Shown piece by piece: positions 7,144 to 13,758 of a stretch of 47,463 bases of DNA. Location: the NCBI RefSeq assembly GCF_014230355.1, contig NZ_JACLAX010000021.1, positions 1 to 47,463 on the forward strand, in the 5' to 3' direction. Position 1 is the stretch's first letter, and each line of letters opens with the position of its first letter. The DNA comes from Novosphingobium piscinae (lineage in GTDB: Bacteria > Pseudomonadota > Alphaproteobacteria > Sphingomonadales > Sphingomonadaceae). The notes beneath the pieces were generated by a model. That model did not search any database. It had not been told where the DNA came from and was given only the letters and a program-made list of their open reading frames with translations. The position numbers were made by a program, and so were the translations under genes.

Positions 7144-8040
7144 GAGGCCGAAGCGGAACGAATAGAGCAGACCCGCGGCATAGCTGGTGCGCTGGCCGCG
7201 CTGGCGGATCAGCGCGGATCCGGCGGGGGCGTCGCCCAGCCGGTCGATCCCGGCGAACAGCGAGACGGCGCGCCGCCGGTCGAGCGGACGGATCAGGTTG
7301 CCGCCCAGCCCCCATGAGACCAGCCCGCCATCCGGGCGCGATACGGCCAGGCCGGTGCGCGCGGCCTGGGCCGCATTGACCCCGAAATAGGTTTGCATGA
7401 AGTCGCGGCTCGCCAGAGTGGCGCGCGGGCCGACCGAATAGAGCACCCGGCCGGCGCGGCCGCCATAGGTCAGCGACAGGTCGCCAACCACACCCTCGTG
7501 TGCGCCGAAGCCCTGGCGCACCTCGATCCGTCCGCGCCACTGTCCGGTCCGGCCCAGCCGCTTCTCGACGAAACCGCCCAGTTCGCCGGCCACGCCGATG
7601 TCGCCCATGCCGCGCAGGGCATTGCTGCCGCCGACGATCTGGAAGGGCGAGCCGCCGTTGTCCTCGTTGCGACCGAAGCGCGGCTTGAGCACCGGACCGA
7701 TCCGCCAGCCGTCACGGTTGATCGCGTTCCAGCCGAGCCCTTCGGGGATCGATAGGAAGATCCGGTCCCGGTAGTTGATGCGCAGGTCCGGGATCACCGA
7801 CAGCGCGGTATCGCGCGAGCCCTGCCAGGCCGTGCCGACCAGCGTGCCCACCCCGACCGACATGGTCCAGCCCTGCGGCGGTGGCGGTCCGGCCGGACGG
7901 AAGGCCGCACCCGGCGCGCCGGCAGGCGCGCCCGCGGGAGCCGCGGCGGACTGGGCGAGCGCCGGGGTCGCGGCGCTCAGCAGGCCGGCGGCGAGCGACA
8001 GAACGGACAGGGGGGCGCCAGGACAGGTCAGGCGGGGCAT
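7141..8040 (-). CDS. MipA/OmpV family outer-membrane protein
   Basis: The 299-residue protein starts with a signal peptide (cleavage likely after TPALAQ, about residue 30), then an Ala/Pro-rich linker. A beta-barrel domain with alternating hydrophobic strands follows and ends in LYSFRFGL with a C-terminal aromatic-containing strand. The GWTMSVGVG start of the barrel (about residue 57) and IPDLRINYRDRIFLS are typical of the MipA/OmpV family. Members are scaffolds for cell-wall enzymes or small outer-membrane channels. A strong inverted repeat lies 61 bases upstream and may be its operator. It is separated from spt by 107 bases on the same strand. Confidence 0.85.
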   Translation of the reverse strand: MPRLTCPGAPLSVLSLAAGLLSAATPALAQSAAAPAGAPAGAPGAAFRPAGPPPPQGWTMSVGVGTLVGTAWQGSRDTALSVIPDLRINYRDRIFLSIPEGLGWNAINRDGWRIGPVLKPRFGRNEDNGGSPFQIVGGSNALRGMGDIGVAGELGGFVEKRLGRTGQWRGRIEVRQGFGAHEGVVGDLSLTYGGRAGRVLYSVGPRATLASRDFMQTYFGVNAAQAARTGLAVSRPDGGLVSWGLGGNLIRPLDRRRAVSLFAGIDRLGDAPAGSALIRQRGQRTSYAAGLLYSFRFGL

Positions 8041-8100
8041 GCAGGAACTCCGAGCGCGGCGTGAAGCCCGCGGCTATGCCCCAGCCTGTGCCAATCGGTC

Positions 8101-8123
8101 ATGTCTCGTTTGTGACGAAACAT
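8101..8123. promoter_or_regulatory. Inverted repeat upstream of the MipA/OmpV gene (candidate operator)
   Basis: ATGTCTCGT-TTGTG-ACGAAACAT: 9-base arms with one mismatch and a 5-base spacer. It sits between the spt stop (8148) and the mipA-type start (8040). The size and symmetry fit a dimeric regulator such as TetR or MarR type. No regulator gene lies adjacent. Confidence 0.5.
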
Positions 8124-8147
8124 GGCTGGCGCCGGTACCGCCGGGGC

Positions 8148-9347
8148 TCACAGGATGCCCGCGGCCTTCCCGGCCCGGGCGAACATGCCGATGATCGTCT
8201 GGACCTGCTCGGCGCTGTGCTCGGCGCAGAGCGAGCAGCGCAGCAGCGTCATGCCGGCCGGGGTGGCCGGCGGGCGGGCCAGGTTCACGTAAAGGCCCTC
8301 ATGTAGCAGCGCCTCCCACATCCCCGCGCCGCGCTCCAGATCGGGCATGATCACCGCGATGATCGCGCTCTGCGGTTCGGCCGTGCCGAGCTGGAAGCCC
8401 AGGTCGCGCAGGCCCTTGTGCAGGGTGCGGCTGTTCTCCCACAGGTGGGCGCGCTTGTCGGCGCCATGCATCAGCTTGCGGATCGAGGTCGCCGCGGTCG
8501 CCACCACGCTCGGCGGCAGGCTGGCGGTGAACACGTAGGGACGGCAGACCAGCCGCATGATCTCGAACTTGGGATGGTTCGAGACACAGAACCCGCCGAC
8601 CGTGCCGACCGACTTGCTGAAGGTCCCGATCACGAAGTCGACCTGGTCGAGCACGCCCTGGTCCTCGGCCACGCCGCGGCCGTTCGGGCCGATGAAGCCC
8701 ATCGAGTGCGCCTCGTCGACCAGCACCATCGCGCCGTGCTCCTTGGCGATGCGGATCATCTCCTTGAGCGGCGCGATATCGCCGAGCATCGAATAGACCC
8801 CCTCGAGGATCACCAGCTTGCCGGCCCCCTCGGGAATGCGCTTGAGGCGCTTTTCCATCGCCTCGATGTCGTTGTGCTTGAACGGCACCACCTCGGCATC
8901 GCCCATCTTGCAGCCGTCCCAGATCGAGGCGTGGCTGTCGATGTCGAGCACGATGTAGTCGCCCTTGCCGGCGATCGTGCTGATGATGCCCAGGTTGGCC
9001 TGGTAGCCGGTGGAGAACACCATGGCATGGTCCATGCCATAGAACTCCTTGAGCGCCTGCTCGACCGCGCGGTGCCCGGCATAGGTGCCGTTGAGCACGC
9101 GGCTCCCGGTCGTGCCCGAGCCGAAATCGTCGAGCGCCTGCTTGCCCGCCGCGATCACGTCGGGGTCAAAGGTCATGCCCATGTAGTTGTAGGTGCCGAG
9201 GAGAATCGTCTCGCGCCCGTTGCACACCGCCACGGTGGGCGAGATCACCCGCTCCATCACCAGCCCGAACGGGTCGGTCACGCCAGTCGCCAACAGGCCC
9301 TCGCGCTGGGCGATCAGGGCATCGAACTTGGAGAAGAGATCGGTCAT
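8148..9347 (-). CDS. spt: Serine palmitoyltransferase (soluble, sphingolipid synthesis)
   Basis: A 399-residue PLP enzyme of the alpha-oxoamine synthase family. The PLP lysine is K245 in GTFSKSVGTVGG; D211 and H214 in DEAHSMG and H139 in DSHAS contact the cofactor. It condenses L-serine with palmitoyl-CoA or an acyl-ACP to 3-ketodihydrosphingosine, the first step of sphingolipid synthesis. The sequence lacks a membrane anchor, as in the Sphingomonas enzyme. Upstream lies a dedicated acyl carrier protein on the same strand. Related enzymes in this family (KBL, AONS, ALAS) are possible, but the overall wording of the motifs and the ACP neighbour favour SPT. Confidence 0.92.
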   Translation of the reverse strand: MTDLFSKFDALIAQREGLLATGVTDPFGLVMERVISPTVAVCNGRETILLGTYNYMGMTFDPDVIAAGKQALDDFGSGTTGSRVLNGTYAGHRAVEQALKEFYGMDHAMVFSTGYQANLGIISTIAGKGDYIVLDIDSHASIWDGCKMGDAEVVPFKHNDIEAMEKRLKRIPEGAGKLVILEGVYSMLGDIAPLKEMIRIAKEHGAMVLVDEAHSMGFIGPNGRGVAEDQGVLDQVDFVIGTFSKSVGTVGGFCVSNHPKFEIMRLVCRPYVFTASLPPSVVATAATSIRKLMHGADKRAHLWENSRTLHKGLRDLGFQLGTAEPQSAIIAVIMPDLERGAGMWEALLHEGLYVNLARPPATPAGMTLLRCSLCAEHSAEQVQTIIGMFARAGKAAGIL

Positions 9348-9465
9348 CGCGGCCTGTCTTGTCCTTCTGATCTGTCGTCACCCTGAACCGGGCCAGATGA
9401 ACCGGGCCAGGGTCGCTCCCGCGCCGGGCCGGCCCAGCGGGGCGGGCGGCGCGGGCCGGGGCATG

Positions 9466-9705
9466 CTATCCCTGCAGCTTCACCACCGCGTCGATCAGCT
9501 GGCCATAGGTCTCGATCTCGGCCTGCTGGTTCATTGAGATGATGATGTCGAACTCGTCCTCGATCGCCGCCACGAAATCCATCACGGTCAGGCTGTCGAA
9601 CTCGAGGTCGCCGGCGAAGGTGCTGGCCTCGGTGATCGCCACGCCCTTCTTGTTGAAGGGGGCGATCAGGGCGGCGATCCGGTCGACAGTGGCGGCACGA
9701 TCCAT
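9466..9705 (-). CDS. Acyl carrier protein (sphingolipid-associated)
   Basis: A 79-residue acyl carrier protein with the phosphopantetheine site FDSLTVMDF at S38 and the acidic helix VAAIEDEFDI after it. It lies directly upstream of the serine palmitoyltransferase gene with a 118-base gap, the arrangement known from Sphingomonas and Caulobacter (AcpR type), where it probably delivers the acyl chain. The basic stretch FNKKGVAI before the Ser is unusual for a primary FAS ACP and suits a specialised one. TCTGGAG upstream of the ATG at 9705 can serve as ribosome-binding site. Confidence 0.9.
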   Translation of the reverse strand: MDRAATVDRIAALIAPFNKKGVAITEASTFAGDLEFDSLTVMDFVAAIEDEFDIIISMNQQAEIETYGQLIDAVVKLQG

Positions 9706-9867
9706 GGTCAGGCTCCAGACAGGGGGGCGGGGCGGACCGCAAGGGCCGCCTCGGCAGGGCCAAGGCCAAAGCCGGGCGCGCCGGCGAAGTCAAGCAATCC
9801 GCTCATCACTGCCCTCATGCCATGCCCCACTGCGGCGCCGCGACCACGGCCGGTCTGCCCCGGGCGC

Positions 9868-10245
9868 TCATGCCCCCGCCTTGTCGAGCAGGCCGCGCAC
9901 CGCGGCGAGGAAGGGGCCGATCGACACCGGCTTGGCGAGATAGCCCTCGGCCCCGGCATCGCGGATGCGCTCCTCGTCGCCGCGCCCGGCATAGGCGGTG
10001 ACGGCCAGCACCGGGATCGGCCGCAGCAGCGCGTCGGCCTTCGCCCGCTCGATCAGCTCGACACCCGATACGTCGGCCAGCTGGATGTCCATGATGATCA
10101 GGTTCGGAACGAATTCCCGTGCGCGATCAAGCGCCTGTGCGCCATCGGCAACCGGTTCGACAGCAAAGCCCTGGCTCTTCAGCACGTCGCAGAAGAGCTT
10201 CCGGTTCAGATCGTTGTCCTCGACAACGAGTATTCTCTTTGCCAC
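9868..10245 (-). CDS. divK: DivK-type single-domain response regulator
   Basis: The 125-residue protein is a stand-alone receiver domain: acidic pair E9/D10, phosphoacceptor D53 in LIIMDIQLADVSG, switch T83 and conserved K105 in YLAKPVS. Wording and length match DivK, the alphaproteobacterial cell-cycle and polarity regulator that acts with PleC/DivJ upstream of CtrA. The start is GTG at 10245 (VAKRILVVED); an in-frame TTG at 10251 is the alternative. A 35/-10 pair lies 34-63 bases upstream. Divergent from a DUF3572 gene, a pairing I recall from other sphingomonads. Confidence 0.87.
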   Translation of the reverse strand: MAKRILVVEDNDLNRKLFCDVLKSQGFAVEPVADGAQALDRAREFVPNLIIMDIQLADVSGVELIERAKADALLRPIPVLAVTAYAGRGDEERIRDAGAEGYLAKPVSIGPFLAAVRGLLDKAGA

Positions 10246-10279
10246 TTGCAATCCCGCCCAGCGAATGCCTTGCTGCCCG

Positions 10280-10308
10280 TGTCTATGCCCTGCGAAAGAC
10301 CCTGACAA
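10280..10308 (-). promoter_or_regulatory. Candidate sigma-70-type promoter of divK
   Basis: On the minus strand TTGTCA (10308-10303) and TAGACA (10285-10280) are separated by exactly 17 bases. The start of transcription would lie near 10273, about 28 bases before the GTG. It overlaps the presumed start of the divergent DUF3572 gene. Confidence 0.5.
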
Positions 10309-10580
10309 TTCTCCGTGACCCCTCATCCCCCGCTGATCCCCAGACCCTCGCGCTCGGCGCGCTGGGCTGGCTGCTGCAGAGCGAGAGCCGGGCCGAGCGC
10401 CTGCTCGCCCTGACCGGGTTGACGCCCGAGGCGCTGCGCGGGGGACTGGGCGATCCGGCGGTGCTGGGCGCAGTGCTCGACTTCCTCGCCGCGCACGAGC
10501 CCGATCTGGTCGGGGCTGCGGCGCATCTCGGGGTTCCGCCCGAGGCGCTGGCGCGTGCCGCCGCGGGGCTGGCACGATGA
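10308..10580 (+). CDS. DUF3572 family protein, start codon non-canonical or lost
   Basis: About 90 residues of a small helical protein: LRDPSSPADP, then TLALGALGWLLQSESRAERL, ALTGLTPEALR and VLDFLAAHEPDLVGAAAHLGV, which fit the DUF3572 family. I see no ATG, GTG or TTG in frame near the expected N-terminus. By comparison with the usual family start (M-L-R-D-P, from memory) the start would be ATT at 10308; CTG at 10302 is the other choice, and the next in-frame TTG (10239) lies inside divK. The stop overlaps the next start as ATGA. Function unknown. Confidence 0.7.
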   Translation: MLRDPSSPADPQTLALGALGWLLQSESRAERLLALTGLTPEALRGGLGDPAVLGAVLDFLAAHEPDLVGAAAHLGVPPEALARAAAGLAR

Positions 10581-11206
10581 GCCGCCCGCTCGTGATCAGC
10601 GACTGCGACGAAGTGCTGCTGCACATGATCGGCCCGTTCCGCGCCTGGCTGGGCGAGGCGCAGGGCGTGACCTTCCGCATGGGCGGCAACGATTTCGCCC
10701 GCTCGATGACCTGGACCGCCAGCGGCGATCCCGTCGCGCCGGCCGAGATCTGGCGGCTGCTCGACCTGTTCTTCACCACCGAAATGCACCGCCAGGTCCC
10801 GATCGCCGGGGCGGTCGAGGCGATCGGCGCACTGGGCGAGGTGGCCGACGTGGTCGTGCTCACCAACCTCGGCGACCACCACCAGGCGCGCCGCACCGAC
10901 CAGCTGCGGGGCCACGGACTGGCGCTGAAGGTCTATACCAACCTTGGCCCCAAGGGCCCGGCGCTGCGCCGGATCGTCGAGGAATACCGCCCGAGCCGCG
11001 CCGTGTTCATCGACGACATCGCCCAGCATCATGGCTCGGCCGCCGAACACGTCCCCACGCTTGGCCGCCTGCACTTCTGCGGCGAGCCCGAACTGGCCCC
11101 CTTGATCCCCTGCGCCCGTGACGCCGGGCACGCCCATGCCCGGATCGACCACTGGGCCGGAGCCCTGCCCTGGCTGCTCGACCGCCTGACCGGAGACCCC
11201 GCATGA
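10577..11206 (+). CDS. HAD-superfamily phosphatase-like hydrolase
   Basis: 209 residues with the four HAD motifs: nucleophile D9 and acid D11 in ISDCDEV, T96 in VVLTNLGD, K126 in NLGPKGPAL, and the acidic pair D146/D147 in VFIDDIAQH. The cap insertion lies between about residues 18 and 80. The substrate cannot be read from the sequence. It is the second gene of an operon in which each gene overlaps the next by four to 23 bases. Confidence 0.85.
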   Translation: MSRPLVISDCDEVLLHMIGPFRAWLGEAQGVTFRMGGNDFARSMTWTASGDPVAPAEIWRLLDLFFTTEMHRQVPIAGAVEAIGALGEVADVVVLTNLGDHHQARRTDQLRGHGLALKVYTNLGPKGPALRRIVEEYRPSRAVFIDDIAQHHGSAAEHVPTLGRLHFCGEPELAPLIPCARDAGHAHARIDHWAGALPWLLDRLTGDPA

Positions 11207-11673
11207 CCGACGCCGATATCGAATCCCGCCTCGCCGCACTCGGCCTGGCCCTCCCCGCCCCGGCCGCGCCGGTGGCCGCCTATGTCCCGGTGGTGATCGC
11301 CGGCGGGCTGGCCCATGTCTCGGGGCAGTTGCCGTTCGTCAACGGCGCGCTCGTCACCGGGCGGCTCGGCGAGGACGTCTCGGTCGAGGCCGGGACCGCC
11401 GCCGCGCAGGCCTGCGCGCTGATGATCCTGGCCCAGCTGAAGGCCGCGCTGGGCTCGCTGACGCGGGTCGAACGCGTGGTCAAGCTGGGCGCCTTCGTCA
11501 GTTCGACGGCGACCTTCACCGATCAGCCGAAGGTCGCCAATGGCGCCTCCGAGCTGATGGCCGCCGTGTTCGGCGAGGCGGGCAAGCATGCGCGCAGCGC
11601 GGTGGGCGTGCCGGTCCTGCCGCTTGGCGCCGCGGTGGAGGTGGACGCGATTGTCGCTGTTAAGCCCGCTTGA
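11203..11673 (+). CDS. RidA/YjgF family protein
   Basis: 156 residues with RidA features: N-terminal helix (ESRLAALGL), IAGGLAHVSGQLP (about residues 30-42), a central helix AQACALMILAQLKAALGSL, LGAFVSSTATFTDQP, and the C-terminal RSAVGVPVLPLGAAVEVDAIV that normally carries the substrate-binding Arg and Glu. RidA proteins hydrolyse reactive enamine/imine intermediates from PLP enzymes. This member is the longer sphingomonad/rhizobial type (YjgH-like) rather than the 128-residue canonical form. It starts in an ATGA overlap with the HAD gene. Confidence 0.9.
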   Translation: MTDADIESRLAALGLALPAPAAPVAAYVPVVIAGGLAHVSGQLPFVNGALVTGRLGEDVSVEAGTAAAQACALMILAQLKAALGSLTRVERVVKLGAFVSSTATFTDQPKVANGASELMAAVFGEAGKHARSAVGVPVLPLGAAVEVDAIVAVKPA

Positions 11674-12418
11674 CCGCTGGCTCGCGCCGGCGCCCGATCC
11701 CGACCGCGTGGCCTGGTTGCGCGGCGCAACTTTCGCGCACCGCGGGCTTCACGGCCCGGGCGCGCCGGAGAACGGACTGACCGCCGCCGCAGCCGCGATC
11801 GCCCGCGGCTTCGGGATCGAATGCGATGTCCACAAGGCCAGCGACGGGCGCCCGGTGGTGTTCCACGACGAGACCCTCGAGCGGCTGACCGGCGTGACCG
11901 GCGCCCTGGCCGACCGCACCGCCGCCCAGCTGGCCACGTTGCGCCTGCTCGGCAGCGATGATGCCGTGCCCACGCTGCGCCAGCTGCTCGATCTGGTCGC
12001 CGGGCAGGTGCCGCTGCTGATCGAGCTCAAGGCCCCGCCCGATGGCCGGATCGGCGCGCTGTGCCTGGCGGTGCGGCGGGTGCTCGAAGGCTATCGCGGC
12101 GCCCATGCGGTGATGAGCTTCGATCCGCGCATCGTCCGCTGGTTCCGCCGCCATGCCCCGCACACCGTGCGCGGGCTGGTCGTCTCCGAGCAGGACGACA
12201 AGGCCCTGGCCGGGCGCTGGCGCCGCCATCGGGCGCTGTGGCAGGCCCAGCCCGATTTCCTCTCCTACGATATCCGCGACCTGCCGGCCCGGTTCCCGCG
12301 CGCCCAGCGCCGGCGCGGACTGCCGCTGGTCACCTGGACCGTGCGCAGCCCGGAGCTGCTCGCCCGCGCGCTGGATCACGCCGATGCGCCGACGGTCGAG
12401 GGAGCCGGGGTGCCGTGA
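11651..12418 (+). CDS. Glycerophosphodiester phosphodiesterase
   Basis: 255 residues from a TTG start at 11651 (MSLLSPLDRW). This overlaps RidA by 23 bases, and no ATG or GTG gives a sensible N-terminus. GDPD catalytic elements are H30/R31 in FAHRGLHG, E40/N41 in PENGLTA, E57/D59 in IECDVH and H72 in VVFHDETLERLTG, which form the metal and acid-base site of a TIM barrel. There is no signal peptide, so it is probably cytoplasmic. It would hydrolyse glycerophosphodiesters to glycerol-3-phosphate and an alcohol. Confidence 0.92.
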   Translation: MSLLSPLDRWLAPAPDPDRVAWLRGATFAHRGLHGPGAPENGLTAAAAAIARGFGIECDVHKASDGRPVVFHDETLERLTGVTGALADRTAAQLATLRLLGSDDAVPTLRQLLDLVAGQVPLLIELKAPPDGRIGALCLAVRRVLEGYRGAHAVMSFDPRIVRWFRRHAPHTVRGLVVSEQDDKALAGRWRRHRALWQAQPDFLSYDIRDLPARFPRAQRRRGLPLVTWTVRSPELLARALDHADAPTVEGAGVP

Positions 12419-13584
12419 CCGCGCCCGGCGCCGAGGATCCGGCCGCACCGGGGGACCAGGCGGTCACGGTCGAGCTCGGCCGGGCGGTAGGCCAGTTCAC
12501 CGCCGCCGAGTGGGACGCGCTGACCGATGGCGCCAACCCCTTCGTCAGCCACGCCTTTCTCACCGCGCTCGAGGATTCGGGCAGCGTCGGCGGGCGCAGC
12601 GGCTGGGACCCGGTGCCGCTGGCGATCCGCGACGCGGCCGGCCGGCTGGTCGCGGCGCTGCCCGCCTATCGCAAGCTCCACAGCCAGGGCGAATACGTGT
12701 TCGATCACAGCTGGGCCGATGCCTGGCACCGGGCCGGGGGCGACTATTACCCCAAGCTGCAGATCGCCGTGCCCTTCACCCCGGCCACCGGGCCGCGGCT
12801 GCTGACCCGCGAGCCGCGGCTGGGGCTGGCCCTGCTGCGCGGCGCCGAGGCGCTGTGCGAGGGCAACGGCCTGTCCTCGGCCCATGCCACCTTCATCGAG
12901 CCGGCGCAGGTCCCCCTGTTCGAGGCGGCCGGCTGGCTGCTGCGCAGCGACATCCAGTTCCACTGGGAGAACCGCGGCTATGCCGGCTTCGCGGACTTTC
13001 TCGGCACCCTGTCCTCGGCGCGGCGCAAGACCCTGCGCAAGGAGCGCGCCGCGGCCCAGGACGGGGTGGAGATCCGCCAGCTGACCGGCTCCGACATCCG
13101 GCCCGAACACTGGGATGCCTTCTGGGGGTTCTACCAGGACACCGGCGCGCGCAAATGGGGTCGGCCCTACCTGACCCGCGCCGCCTTCACCCTGCTGGGC
13201 GAGCGCATGGCCGAACGGATCCTGCTGGTCCTGGCCTTCCAGCACGGCGAGGCGGTGGCCGGGGCGCTCAACTTCATCGGTCGTGACGCACTTTACGGGC
13301 GCTACTGGGGCGCGCGGATCGACAAGCCCTTCCTCCATTTCGAGCTGTGCTACTATCAGGCGATCGACGCCGCGATCGCCCGCGGCCTCGCCCGGGTCGA
13401 GGCCGGGGCCCAGGGCGGGCACAAGCTGGCGCGCGGCTACGAGCCGGTCCAGACGATCTCGGCCCACCACATCGTTCACCCCGGCTTCCGCGCGGCGGTA
13501 GCCGACTTTCTGGAGCGGGAACGCGCGGGCGTGGCGCAGGAGCAATTGCTGCTGGGTGAGCGCACGCCATTCCGGAAGGGGTGA
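12415..13584 (+). CDS. GNAT-fold protein of the COG3146/FemAB-like family
   Basis: 389 residues starting with GTG at 12415, overlapping the GDPD stop as GTGA. It belongs to the family once called DUF482, with NPFVSHAFLTALEDSGSVG (about residues 39-57), KLQIAVPFTPATGPRLL (about 113-129), the basic ARRKTLRKERAA segment (about 201-212), and the C-terminal GGHKLARGYEP motif. The fold is like two GNAT domains, as in peptidoglycan FemX-type aminoacyl transferases. The substrate is not established. It is the last gene of the DUF3572-HAD-RidA-GDPD operon. Confidence 0.85.
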   Translation: MTAPGAEDPAAPGDQAVTVELGRAVGQFTAAEWDALTDGANPFVSHAFLTALEDSGSVGGRSGWDPVPLAIRDAAGRLVAALPAYRKLHSQGEYVFDHSWADAWHRAGGDYYPKLQIAVPFTPATGPRLLTREPRLGLALLRGAEALCEGNGLSSAHATFIEPAQVPLFEAAGWLLRSDIQFHWENRGYAGFADFLGTLSSARRKTLRKERAAAQDGVEIRQLTGSDIRPEHWDAFWGFYQDTGARKWGRPYLTRAAFTLLGERMAERILLVLAFQHGEAVAGALNFIGRDALYGRYWGARIDKPFLHFELCYYQAIDAAIARGLARVEAGAQGGHKLARGYEPVQTISAHHIVHPGFRAAVADFLERERAGVAQEQLLLGERTPFRKG

Positions 13585-13605
13585 GCCCTCTGGCGGGTGG
13601 GCGCG

Positions 13606-13726
13606 TGTCTCGCAGAGATCGCACAGACGGCAGAGGACGCCGAGGCGAATGGCCCGCGGCAAGCCCCGGTTCCGGATGATGGCTGACCCTTTACCGCTTC
13701 GCGGTCTCCGGGGTCTCTGCGCGAAA
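13606..13726. repeat. Degenerate inverted repeat in the convergent gap after the GNAT gene
   Basis: TCTCGCAGAG (13608-13617) and TCTCTGCGCGAAA (13714-13726) are imperfect inverted copies flanking the junction of two convergent genes. The motif is like the TCTGCG-rich elements scattered in sphingomonad genomes. Little else is visible in this 174-base gap. Confidence 0.35.
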
Positions 13727-13758
13727 CCCGACCGAGGTCGGGATCCAGATCGAAGCTG

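Noticed and set aside
8062..8092. TGGCACAGGCTGGGGCA before the MipA gene as a sigma-54 promoter
   Set aside because: The spacing between the GG and GC elements is one base too long, and the -12 element is poor.
9708..9806. Short minus-strand frame MSGLLDFAGAPG... just before the acyl carrier gene
   Set aside because: Only 32 codons, no clear ribosome-binding site, composition like translated leader DNA. A TTGACT at 9793-9788 within it is more likely part of an acp promoter, but the -10 is too weak to call.
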